Positions 11,865-21,104 of a stretch of 64,000 bases of DNA are shown here, piece after piece. Every line of letters begins with the position of its first letter. Within the stretch, counting starts at the first letter, position 1. This stretch comes from Nectonema munidae (lineage: Eukaryota; Nematomorpha; Nectonematoida; Nectonematidae): contig JAUIRK010000172.1 of NCBI GenBank assembly GCA_030549495.1, positions 124,001 to 188,000 of the forward strand, read 5' to 3'. The notes below the pieces were generated by a model, which ran no database searches, was not told the origin of the DNA, and was given only the letters and a program-made list of their open reading frames with translations. Position numbers and translations under genes: made by a program.

Positions 11865-12440
11865 TACATAAAATATATGTTTTTATACTAAATCGGTCAT
11901 GCTGGTTTCATTTCTAGGCTTTTTTGTATTTAAGATTCGAAAATACCAATAAGTGTTAATTAAATTTGAGGTTTATTTCTTAAAACTGTTTCCAAAAATA
12001 TTGATTCAAATATTTAACATTAAATATATGTTTTTATACCAAATCGATCATGCTAGTTTCGTTTCTATACCCAGTTTTCGCATTTTGAGGTCTTAAATAT
12101 CGGTCAATGTCAATCAAATTTACATTTCGTCTAAAAACTATCATGAAAAATGTTCTCTCTAATTTTACATTAATATACGTTTTTATACCAAATTAACCAT
12201 GCTAGTTTTGTTTCTGAAATCAGTTTTCGCATTTAGTTGTTTTAAAATATCTGAAAGTGTCAATCAAATGTGCGGTTTAAGTCTATATACACTATTTTTG
12301 AAATTTAAATGAAATATCTATTTTTATACAAAATTGATTTCATTTTTGGACTCACTTTTCGTATTTTGGGTTTGAAAATATCCAAAATCTTCAATTAAGT
12401 TTGCGGTTTATGTCTAAAAAGTGTCTCCAAAAAGATCTTC
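11865..12440. repeat. Tandem array, about 141-151 bp, four diverged copies
   Basis: TTTTTATAC(T/C)AAAT begins at about 11880, 12031, 12180 and 12321 (periods 151, 149, 141). Each is followed by CATGCT(G/A)GTTTC or its variant, a CAGTTTTCGCATTT word, an AA(A)TATC word and GTCAATCAAATTTGCGGTTT. The copies differ at many positions, so this is an old or diverged minisatellite. No coding function is indicated. Confidence 0.85.
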
Positions 12441-12619
12441 AAAATTTTAGATAATGTGCTGCAGACGCTCGTACCATCAGAAAAATGAACAATTTATTGA
12501 AAAATATATCTATAAGAAAATTAGAAGGAAGGTCTAACGCTGGTGGGGAAAAATGATATAACAAGAAAAACCACTTTGCGCCATCTCCTTTCTTCTCTTC
12601 CGATAGTACGCGTACTGAC

Positions 12620-12865
12620 CATTCCTGGGTGCTTGAAATATTTCATAGCGATTTTTCGATTGAAATGCGAGAGTCCTGTGCTTGCAAAGATTGCTCTAAA
12701 AGCTCTGTATCGATTTGTCACTACATATGTGTGTGAGCAAGCGTTTTTCATGCTACTTGACATTGAAACCAAATCCAGAAACAGATTGTAAGTGATTGAT
12801 ATGAAAGTCGCATTGGCCAAAACAGCCAAATTTAGACAAAGCAGATGACATCAATTCCATTGAGA
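12620..12865 (+). pseudogene. hAT transposase C-terminal fragment (ZBED5-like)
   Basis: The plus strand encodes LKCESPVLAKIALKALYRF, then TTYVCEQAFFMLLDIETKSR and NRL. After a stop-containing gap it continues VIDMKVALAKTAKFRQSR. This follows the hAT dimerisation block of ZBED5/GTF2IRD2-type transposases (xxLlpFpTTYLCE.gFSaL..iKtKyRNrL....lr.aL). No upstream catalytic part and no terminal inverted repeats are visible. Confidence 0.7.
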
Positions 12866-13009
12866 TTAGGATTATTCGGATAATTTTTGAATAAACAATG
12901 GTGTCAATTTTTTAGTACAGTAGTTTATATCTTGATTTATTTTTTTTATATGAGACTCCGAGCTATTAAAAATTATAGTTAGACCGCTACGACGAAAATT
13001 TTTAAAAAG

Positions 13010-13135
13010 TTTGTGAACAACCTTCAAGCAGGGGCACACATCCTCAAAATTATTGGGGGCGAAATTTTTTCTTGCAATTTTCAAAATTAGTGGTCTGGAA
13101 ATACCACGGGAGACCAAATATTCAAGCAATCCTTT
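13010..13135. repeat. Dispersed repeat related to 33175-33380
   Basis: GGGGCACACATCCTCAAAAT, ATTGGGGGCGAAATTTTTT and TCTTGCAATTTTCAAAATTA recur in diverged form at 33181 (GGCGCACATCCTTGAAATTG, TTGGGGACAAATC) and partly at 33325. This indicates an interspersed element of unknown class. Confidence 0.5.
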
Positions 13136-13271
13136 AAAATAGAGTGTATTCAGCGCCTACCTAAAGTCCTAAATTTATAAGACTACTTTATATTTTTTTT
13201 ACAAAATTGGTGAATTTAAATACTATACTTCCAGCGAAAATATTTTAATTAAATTTGCATATCGAATATAG

Positions 13272-13813
13272 TGCGCAGAAAAAATGCCCCCAATTAAAAA
13301 GTAGGAAAAAATGCCCCCAATTAAAAAGTAGGAAAAAATGCCCCCGAAAAAAATGCCCCAATTTAAAATTAGGAAAAAATGCCCCAACACAAAAAATTTC
13401 AAAAAATTATTAATTAAAATTTTTAAAAAAGATATGTCAAATAAAGATTTTTTGTAAAAAAAAAGTTAACTTTTCATCTAAAACATTTAAAATTTAATTA
13501 AAGTAAACTAAAAAACGCAGCATACGACAATTTTTTTAAATCCCACAAATCTGCACGTTTGCTATTGTTTTCAAGAACTTTATAAAGAAAAAACCCTATA
13601 GATTAAGAAATCTTAGAAATTTAATAGAAAATTTCAAAACCCTTCAAAACGGTACCAAATAAAAATATTTATATAATTAAAAGAAGTCCTGAAAATCAAA
13701 AATTAGGGGGCATTTTTCCTACTTTTTAATTGGGGGCATTTATTTCGGGGGCATTTTTTCTGGAGGCATTTTTTCCGGGAGCATTTTTTTTGGGGGCATT
13801 TTTACCTACAACC
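13272..13813. mobile_element. Foldback element with AAAAATGCCCC-unit terminal repeats
   Basis: The left arm has four or five units of AAAAAATGCCCCC with spacers (AATTAAAAAGTAGG). The right arm from about 13706 carries the same units inverted (GGGGGCATTTTTCCTACTTT, then four more GGGGGCATTTTT-like words). The core is AT-rich with no coding capacity. The flanks carry an 11-bp perfect direct repeat, ATCGAATATAG, at 13261-13271 and 13814-13824, which reads as the target-site duplication. Its length suits Mutator-like transposition (9-11 bp). This is a nonautonomous foldback element whose inverted arms are short tandem arrays. Confidence 0.85.
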
Positions 13814-13824
13814 ATCGAATATAG

Positions 13825-14349
13825 ACTAGTTTAAAAAAATCCAAAAATGTTAGGGGGTGGAATAGGCTTTTCATTTGAAAAATGAAGTAGTCTACCAGGC
13901 ACATTACAGGAATTGATGAAAGGATATATGATTCATAGAGAAAACAAATAAATGAAGGTTGGATAGTTTTATATGAGTGAAAGTAGTCTAAAGACAAAGA
14001 GTCTACTAGACACCCTGAGATGTTTATATGAAAAAATGTGATTGATTCAGGGGCAAGGGTATAAAACGAAGTTATAATTGTGCAAACAAAAATAAAACAA
14101 AAAATTAAGATCGGATTATTTCATTTTACTCAGCATCATTCAAAAATAGTTTAAAAGCTAAATTGATACAAGTTACAAAAATCTACAAAAAATAAAATAA
14201 CTGTTAACATTTTCCAATGATTTGCCTTTTATAATAACTTTTAAGGAAAAAAAGTCTATCAGAAAAAGTTATTGAGCTTCAACAAAAAGTAAAAATTTTT
14301 AGAGCATAACTTAAGTTTTTTAAAAACTAATTTGACGTATCCCTTACAG
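13825..14349. other. AT-rich stretch, no gene recognised
   Basis: No coding motif or repeat structure is recognised between the foldback element and the hAT MITE. Confidence 0.4.
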
Positions 14350-14739
14350 CAGGGGTCGGGAACCTATGGCTCGCGAGCCAGACATGGCTCTTTTGATGAC
14401 TGCATCTGGCTCTCAGATAAATTAGGTGGCCTTCATGATAAAGGGAGGTATTGCGATCATATCCTTCTTCCCAATTCTACACTCTCTTAATTTCTTCATC
14501 ATTACGAATCACGACGACACAGATAAAGCTGATGATGATGCAGACTTTGCGTATTTAAATAACTTCGATAAAACAATATTGTTTAATAAATTCAGAGTGT
14601 TATTTTACTTTAAAATTGTTGGTCTTCTTTTTCCATTTATTTGTAATCAGTATTTAAAAATATATATGGCTCTCAGAGGATTAGATTTTAAAATATGTGT
14701 TTTTTGAGCTCTTTTAGCCAAAAAGGTTCCCGGCCCCTG
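14350..14739. mobile_element. hAT-type MITE, 390 bp
   Basis: The ends are CAGGGGTCGGGAACC and its near-perfect inverse (GGTTCCCGGCCCCTG), 14 of 15 bases matching. Subterminal sequence (CTATGGCTCGCGAGCCAG, TGGCTCTTTTGATG, TGGCTCTCAGATAAA) resembles the hAT (Charlie-like) nonautonomous elements widespread in animals. The interior holds no transposase. The flanking bases do not form a perfect 8-bp duplication, so one flank has drifted or was altered. Confidence 0.8.
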
Positions 14740-14746
14740 CACAGCA

Positions 14747-14868
14747 TACTCTATGGGTGGCATAACAGGTTGGTTGAGATGATGGACATAGCACGGAAGC
14801 CTCTGGATTCGATTCCTCATCGGTACGAATTTGTTCATAAATACATACGCTGCACCTTACCTTTTACT
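14747..14868 (+). repeat. tRNA-derived SINE, family C
   Basis: The sequence contains GCACGGAAGCCTCTGGATTC and GATTCGATTCCTCATCGG, a box-B-like word. A second copy at 43468-43594 shares CACGGAAGCCTC(A/T)GG, TTCGA(T/A)TCC/ACTCATCG and the downstream ATTTGTTCATA. The body after the head is related to that of family A (TCATAGTTTGACATAAGCGG in the other copy). Confidence 0.65.
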
Positions 14869-15092
14869 CAAAATTGAAAAATTTGCTACATAATTAACAT
14901 AAGAGAGAAAGGAAACAAAATAAACTAACAAAGCAATTTTCACTATTTTAAAATGGAACCGTCTGTTCTCAGAATAATTTCAAAATAGGAGGCATAAAGA
15001 ATTAGTTTATTTGATATTTTCAAGTTTTTATAAGCAGCAAAAGCCAACGTTTAAGTAGCTAGCCCTTATAATTTAAAAATTATTTAAACTAA

Positions 15093-16329
15093 CGGTCGAC
15101 AGACATTTCGTCCTATAGACTATTTGCCCCCTGACAAATTGTCGGTTCCTGGTCAAAACGGCCAAAAACCAAAACGGCCAAAACCAAAACGGCCAAAACC
15201 AAAACGGCCAAAAACAAAAACGGCCAAAACCAAAACGGCCAAAAACCAAAACGGCTAAAACCAAAACGGCAAAAAAAACCAAAACGGCCAAAAACTTTTG
15301 GGCTTTTTTTCACTTCTACTTTAGTGAATTGCATAGCTGATAATGAAAGTTAACATCTAAACAACACAACTTTTAAATAGCAAAGCAAACAAATTTTACA
15401 ACTTCTAATGATTGTAATAGTTACCAAACAATAAATTTTTTGATATGTCAAGGTATTTTGGATAAAAGGATAGGCAAATCAATGTACAGGACTCTCTTTT
15501 TTCTAAACTAAAATTTACACAATATGTGCTGATAACTTTTCTTGTTAAGATAGTGACAAAAAAATTGCTACTTTGATTTTTTTAAAAGCTTTGATTTTGA
15601 GCACTTGTATTTTTCTAATTTTTATCAAATTTTTTATTTTAAGATACAGACTTAAATGCTTCATATCAAATTGAAAAAACGCCAAATATTTTAAGACGTC
15701 CAGAGTTATGTGTTTGAATTTAACAGTGACTAAATGTTAGCATTTGACTTTATAATTTTAGCATTTGGCTCGTATAAACACCAGATTTGAGTGAATTTGA
15801 TAAAAAAAATGACATTTGACTAAAATTGGATCAGGAAATTTAATTGAAATTTATCCTTATTTGCCCGAAATCAAACTATTTGACTGGATTCAACTTTTTG
15901 TAAATTTTTGATTTTTGGCCTTTTTGGTTTTGACCATTTTGGTATTTTGCCGTTTTGGTTTTTGGCCGTTTTGGTTTTGGCCGTTTGGTTTTTGACCGTT
16001 TTGATTTTCGCCGTTTTGTTTTTTGGCCGTTTTGGTTTTTGGCCGTTTTGGTTTTGGCCGTTTTGGTTTTTGGCCGTTTTGACCAGGCACCCAAATTGTC
16101 TCATAGGCTATTAGTTTCATCCATCTTTGCTTATTATATGTGTAAAATTATTAAAAAATTTTAAATTCTTGTTTATTTTATCTCTATTAAATTATTTCTA
16201 AATTAATCAATTTATCTCTTAATTTTTTAGAATTGTCCATGAGACAAAATGTCTTATGAAAATAACGGGGCGAATTGTCCATGGGACGAACTGTCTTATG
16301 AAAATAATGGGACCAAATGTCTGAGGACC
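15093..16329. mobile_element. Foldback element with ACGGCCAAAA-unit arms, 1.24 kb
   Basis: The outer inverted ends are GGTCGACAGACATTTCGTCC on the left and GGACCAAATGTCTGAGGACC on the right. Inside the left arm, 15156-15300 is a tandem array of AAAACGGCCAAAACC units. The right arm, about 15905-16085, is the same array inverted (GGTTTTGGCCGTTTT units). The joins CCTGGTCAAAACGGCC and GGCCGTTTTGACCAGG match exactly. The right arm also has a duplicated 45-50 bp module with GAATTGTCCATG(A/G)GAC. AAACTAA flanks both sides (15086-15092 and 16330-16336), a probable 7-9 bp duplication. The core has no coding sequence; the open frames in the arms are repeat artefacts. Confidence 0.85.
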
Positions 16330-16529
16330 AAACTAAAATAAATCAAAGTATACGAGAAAAGAAAATCATTGCGTTTTTTTTGAATATTTCTGTCTACAAA
16401 TAAAATTCTGACAGCTGTCATAAATAGATCAAGTACATTTTTAACAACTGAAACATTTTATTTCGATTATATATTTTTATTATAATAATCAACAAATTTT
16501 CTTAAAAAAAGTGATTTGATTATGTACAG

Positions 16530-18874
16530 CAGGGGTAGGCAATCTTTTCAGGGTGAGGGCCAGATGGGACATTTGAAATGAGCTCACGGGCCAAAGAAGC
16601 AAAATATCAGATTTACTTTAATTTTTATAATACATTTTTACATGCTTTATCATTAAATGATAATAATTGGTAAAAACAAAATATTACAAAGTAATTTATT
16701 CAAAACTACAAATCAATGAGACTGTTGGTACTGTTTTCTATTAAGAAGTTTTGTGATGTCTGGATCAATGCTTGAGGTAAACAACCTAAGAACGTCATTA
16801 AAGGTGGCGGTCTGAGAGTTGAGAGCGAAGGTAAGACTTGGTGTAATTCATTTTCGAAAATAACTGTTCACAGCAGTAAGTGCTACCGAACATAGCCACA
16901 ACTCTTTGAATATGCGTAATTAAATTTAGGAAATTGTTAGTAGGAAAAACAAAATTTTGAGAGAAAAACAGAGGAGATGACAAGCTGAACTTTGCTCTCA
17001 ATTTCTCATTCCACTGTAGTTCCACCAACTCCATCTGCAGAGATGCAGGAGCGTCTTCCACATTGAAGTCAAATGGAGAAGTAAAAAGCTTGAAGTTTGT
17101 ACTTAACAATCTTAGTGCTGCAAAACGGGTAGCAAATTCTTCACGCAAAATTTTGATAACACTAACGCAGGCGTCCTGGTCTATATTCGCAGGAACACAT
17201 GCAACAAGATGAGAAAAATGTGTAAATTGTCCTGAAGTCAATTGAGCTTCCCAAAGACGCAGTTTAACCTCAAAGGCAGTAATCTGCGCAAACATGTCGG
17301 TGACAAGACCTTGCAGCTTTAAGTTTAGTGAGTTCAGATGTGTTGTTATGTCCGTAAGAAAGGCCAAACGAGCTAGCCATTTTGGATCTGAGAAATTTTC
17401 AGCGTATGGAAGATTTTTTTGATGTAAAAAAGTAGCAATTTCTTGCTGTAGATCGCATACCCGAGACAGCATAGCCTCACGACTTAGCCATCGTACCTCA
17501 CAGAAGTAAAGAAGATCGTTATACTGCTCCTTTACACAGTCCAAAAGGGCTTGGAATTGACGATGGTTAATGCTTCGGGATAAAATGGAATTTACAACCT
17601 TAATCACAATAGACATTACATCAGCGAGATTGGCGCACAATGTCTCTTGATGGATGATACATTAGATTTTATGAATAGGTTGAGTGTATCCAGCAGTTTC
17701 ACAATGACGAATAAGCAGCGAAGTTGCGCCTTTTTTTTCTCCAACCATTGCTGGAGCAGCGTCAGTTGTCAATCATACAAGACGGGGAAGATCCAAAGAG
17801 TACTCATCAACACATCGAAGCAACGCTGAAAAAATATTTTGTCCCGTGACAGTGTCGCGAAGTGGGATAAGTTGGAGGAATTCTTCAAAAACTTGAAGAT
17901 CTTGAGTAACACCTCTAATAAAAATAGACAACTGTGCTGTGTCCTTTCTGTCTGTGCTTTCAATCAAAGCAAGAGAAAATGCTTCAAATGTCGAGATACG
18001 TGTTTTAAGTGAATCGTTTACGTTGTCGGACATATCTTCAATGCGGCGGCAAACAGTACGGGAAGAAAGACTCACTTTCTCAAAGGCAGAACGCTGTTTG
18101 GGACAGATGGAATCCACTACAGCAAGAAAGCATTCTTTAATGATTTCTCCATCTGTGAATGGCTTCATTCGGTAAGCGAGGATTTTGGAGACTTCGTAGC
18201 GGCTAGTGTTACATTTTCCGCCTCAACATTCTGCTTGTGAAAAAGAGAAAATTGTTTCTCCAGGTTGCTTTTCAGTTTATCAATTGAAACTTTTCGTTCA
18301 ACAGCAGACATCGAAGCGAACTTTGAAGAGCCATGTTCTGTCTTACGTTGTATTCTTTTAGAACAGCTCATTTTTTCAAACATATGAGACATTGTGCATG
18401 TCCAAAGCGCTCTATGAAAAATACAAAATATCACAAAGCTTAATCTTCTTTGATTATTGTAGAATTGAAAAATTAAAATTTAGTTGCTACATGAGTATAT
18501 TATGATACACTGTAAATTCACTATAAATTCATGACAATCAGTTAAGCGCAGTGGGCATCTGTTGTTATGTTTGCTCTCTTGCAAATACTCCATTACAATT
18601 GATATCAGATGTGTATGATGAATCAGTCTCTACCAAACACATGCTGTCTTACATATGAAATAAGATTTCTTGAAAATATAGCTCGTCTAGTACGAAAACA
18701 AATACTTAAATAGGCTGCAATGCAACCTTATTATTATATAGTACTAATGCTGATAATCAAAAAACATCTTATTTTAATTTCTTGTAGGTATGCGGGCCAG
18801 ATTCTATTAACTAAAATTAAAAGATTGGCGGGCCGGATGAAAATGTTTGGCGGGCCGGAGGTTGCCTACCCCTG
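16530..18874 (-). mobile_element. Full-length hAT transposon, 2345 bp
   Basis: The terminal inverted repeats CAGGGGTAGGCAATC and GGTTGCCTACCCCTG define the ends. A perfect 8-bp target duplication, ATGTACAG, lies at 16522-16529 and 18875-18882, the hallmark length for hAT. GGGCCAGATGGGAC and GCGGGCCGGAGG form subterminal sequence. One transposase gene fills the element on the minus strand but is disrupted. The preserved duplication and ends show the copy was inserted by transposition and never excised. Confidence 0.95.
16711..18434 (-). pseudogene. hAT transposase, ZBED5/GTF2IRD2-type, broken
   Basis: From 18434 the frame gives SKFASMSAVERKVSIDKLKS and LEKQFSLFHKQNVEAE. After a frameshift near 18170-18190 it continues MKPFTDGEIIKECFLAVVDS, FEKVSLSSRTVCRRIEDMS and LQLIPLRDTVTGQNIFSALL. 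Then comes TTDAAPAMVGEKKGATSLL (the conserved TDGAPAMvG active-site block), CIIHQETLCA, FCEVRWLSREAMLSR (the VRWLSRG motif) and the C-terminal CCEQLFSKMNYTKSYLRSQL dimerisation segment. Two in-frame stops lie either side of the TDAAPAMVG block (about 17773 and 17660). A second frameshift follows SDRHL near 16800, after which FNDVLRLFTSSIDPDI completes the tail. The N-terminal zinc-finger region is missing. Not functional. Confidence 0.9.
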
Positions 18875-19053
18875 ATGTACAGTGTTACTTATAAAATTTA
18901 ACAATCGAACATTATAAAAAATATCTTGGCTCAAATATTAGGCAAATAGAGTATTCTTGCTTTTAAACTTAATAGATAGTCAAAATATTCATTCCCAAAT
19001 AACTATTGAAAAAAATTTCTTGACTTGAAAAATTAAAGTTTTCAAATGTTACA

Positions 19054-19256
19054 AACAGTGGTGTAGCCAAAAAAAAGTTGATAGAAGGGGCACAATTTAA
19101 AAACAAAAAACTTGCGCAACATTATTTATACTTTTTTGATCCTTTCATTGGAGAAATTTTGAAAAACTGATATCGCATAAGATTCATGGGGGCACCATGA
19201 GGTACATAGGAGTGTGGTCACGGCCCCTCATGCCATAGCCTAGCTACGTCACTGGA
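19054..19256. repeat. CAGTGGTGTAGCC-type nonautonomous element
   Basis: The left end CAGTGGTGTAGCCAAAAA and the right end CCTAGCTACGTCACTG are imperfect inverted repeats. GGGGGCACCATGAGG, CACGGCCCCTCATGCC and similar words fill the interior. Related ends occur near 4650 and 9026. No perfect target duplication was found. It is a short DNA-transposon derivative of uncertain superfamily. Confidence 0.5.
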
Positions 19257-19725
19257 GAGAAGAGTGCTTGAATGAAAGAGAGCTTGAGTGAATGATTGAG
19301 TTTTAGCAGAGAAAGCGGAAGAGAAAAACAGAGGAAACAGAAATAGAATCACTGTGACAGAAGATAAGAAAATCTAGTGGATCATCAACATGTGTTTGCT
19401 CAAAAATACTACAGGGAGGAGACACTGTGATAAATATTGCTTACTTATTGTGTGCATATTGAAGCAATGGATTATTATTATATAGCTCTCACACATCGTC
19501 TGTAAAATATGTTCGATAGGAAAAATGCGATCCCCGGATGTGCGCCTCTGCCTTCAAGCTCAACAAGGGAACAAAATCATTCATATATGATATATCAGAT
19601 GTCTTTATCCCTCCTTATTGCTATTTACCAGTGAACCTATTTTATATTTGGTGTTTGAAGGTTAAACATGTCTGTCTTTTAAAAACCATATGGAAAGGGT
19701 TGTATTGGAGGACTCATTGGTAATA

Positions 19726-19885
19726 CAGTCAGACCTCATTTATCGGACAACAGATTATTATTCGAGAACCCGACTATCCGATACAATATTTATTAAGAGC
19801 TAAAAGATAATTCTCATCTCACTGATTGACAAGATTTTGCCCCTTATAAAAATATCCCAGGTACGCCACTGCTTCTACCTGTAAT
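19726..19885 (+). repeat. pogo/Tigger-like end, partner of 4637-4790
   Basis: The segment starts after TA with CAGTCAGACCTCATTTATCG, a typical pogo/Tigger terminus (CAGTcraaCCTCg-like). It then runs GATTATTATTCGAGAACCCG through GGTACGCCACTGCTTC. The inverted near-identical copy at 4637-4790 lacks the terminus. Confidence 0.65.
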
Positions 19886-20304
19886 AATAAAAGTAAAATC
19901 GACAATGATAAAAAGGAAGAAATGTAAACTCATATGCATAGAGTGGAGCTGTTATAAATAACTTTTCAGAAAAAGCTTGTACGTAAACATCCAAATTAGG
20001 GGCACTCAGACCCTTCTTTTTTCCAAAATATTAATCTTGACTTTCGATTCACTGTTTTTTCAACAGAACTGACTCAACTAACTACCTTGAATATGATATA
20101 GATACAGTTAGCAATTTTCTAAAAAAGTTGTTCAGATATGATTGGCAAAATATAATACAATATATGTTTAAGCTGAAAGAGGGTCAAAAAAACTAAACCG
20201 AAGAATGTTATTTTACTTAAAAAATAATACTATTATTTTATATAAATATTTGAGTAATTCATTACCTTCGTTAGCAAAAGTTAATACAAAAAGTATGACA
20301 AATA

Positions 20305-20310
20305 TTTATT
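20305..20310 (-). terminator. Poly(A) signal of PSMA1
   Basis: AATAAA on the minus strand lies 19 bases beyond the TAA stop of the proteasome gene. This is unusually close but plausible for a short 3' UTR. Confidence 0.45.
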
Positions 20311-20328
20311 ATAAAAATAAGATAGAAA

Positions 20329-21090
20329 TTATGATTCCTCCATGGCTTGACCATCTTCTTCTGATGGGGTTTCTAACATAACAACTTCTAAATAACGATT
20401 GATAGCTTCAGAATCAAGATAATAAATATCAGTATCTTTTCCAACAATAGCAATTTGACAATTTTTAGAAGTGAGAGTTGTTTTTTCAGCCATTGTTGAT
20501 TTTATGGCCTTTATAGCGTGCTTGATAAGATCATCAAGTGATGACGTTTCAATTTCACCTATATTCTTTTCAAGATAGGTTCGTGCTGATTGAGAACGTG
20601 ATCCAATAGACATAGCTTTGCATGTATAATAATTTGCAGAGGGACATATATGCAAGACTTTTGGGCCTACATTTTTTTCATAACCTATCATTAGCAGACC
20701 AACACCATATGGACGTCTACCATATCGTTGAGTATTTATTTGCATCTTATTTACAACAGTCTTAGCCAATCTTTCAGTAGAAAGAGTAGAAGAAAACTGG
20801 TAAAGATGGCCTAAACACTCAGTAGTCATAAATTTTTGCAAAAGTTTACCATCAGCAGTAAGGCCTGCTATAGAAATTCCAGTAGAATCATCTAACATAA
20901 AAATCTTTTTTTGATATGATGATAATTCAGAGGATGCTCTAAGTAGAGCAATTAGACAAGCGTTATCTTTATTTTTAAGGCCAACAGTCGGAGATCCTTG
21001 TTTTACAGCTTCCATAGCATATTCAATTTGATGAATTCTTCCTTGTGGACTAATAACAGTCACATCTGAGTCATATAAATTTCTAAACAT
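20329..21090 (-). CDS. PSMA1: Proteasome subunit alpha type 1 (alpha-6)
   Basis: This is a structural subunit of the outer alpha ring of the 20S proteasome, which gates entry of unfolded substrates; alpha subunits have no catalytic threonine. The 253-residue frame opens MFRNLYDSDVTVISPQGRIH, the exact alpha-6 start (YDxDVTVxSPQGRiHQIEYA). It then shows QIEYAMEAVKQGS, SIAGLTADGKLL, TQRYGRRPYGVGLL, CPSANYYTCKAMSIG and SRSQSARTYLE, and ends in an acidic tail (EEDGQAMEES). Length is close to the usual 255-265. The frame has no intron, although PSMA1 has many introns in vertebrates; either introns were lost or this is a retrocopy kept intact. TTTTATTTTAG sits 15 bases before the ATG, so a 5' UTR intron is possible. 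There are no stops or frameshifts, so it looks functional. Confidence 0.97.
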   Translation of the reverse strand: MFRNLYDSDVTVISPQGRIHQIEYAMEAVKQGSPTVGLKNKDNACLIALLRASSELSSYQKKIFMLDDSTGISIAGLTADGKLLQKFMTTECLGHLYQFSSTLSTERLAKTVVNKMQINTQRYGRRPYGVGLLMIGYEKNVGPKVLHICPSANYYTCKAMSIGSRSQSARTYLEKNIGEIETSSLDDLIKHAIKAIKSTMAEKTTLTSKNCQIAIVGKDTDIYYLDSEAINRYLEVVMLETPSEEDGQAMEES

Positions 21091-21104
21091 TTTAATTCTT
21101 TAAC

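Noticed and set aside
12521-12829. 102-codon minus-strand frame
   Set aside because: It is antisense to the hAT transposase fragment, whose plus-strand reading has clear family motifs.
15073-15334. Long overlapping open frames with repeating Phe-Trp-Pro and Lys-Thr-Ala-Lys patterns (also 15871-16164)
   Set aside because: They are translations of the ACGGCCAAAA tandem arms of the foldback element in several frames, not proteins.
17939-18175. Plus-strand frame within the hAT element
   Set aside because: It is a shadow of the minus-strand transposase; no independent similarity.
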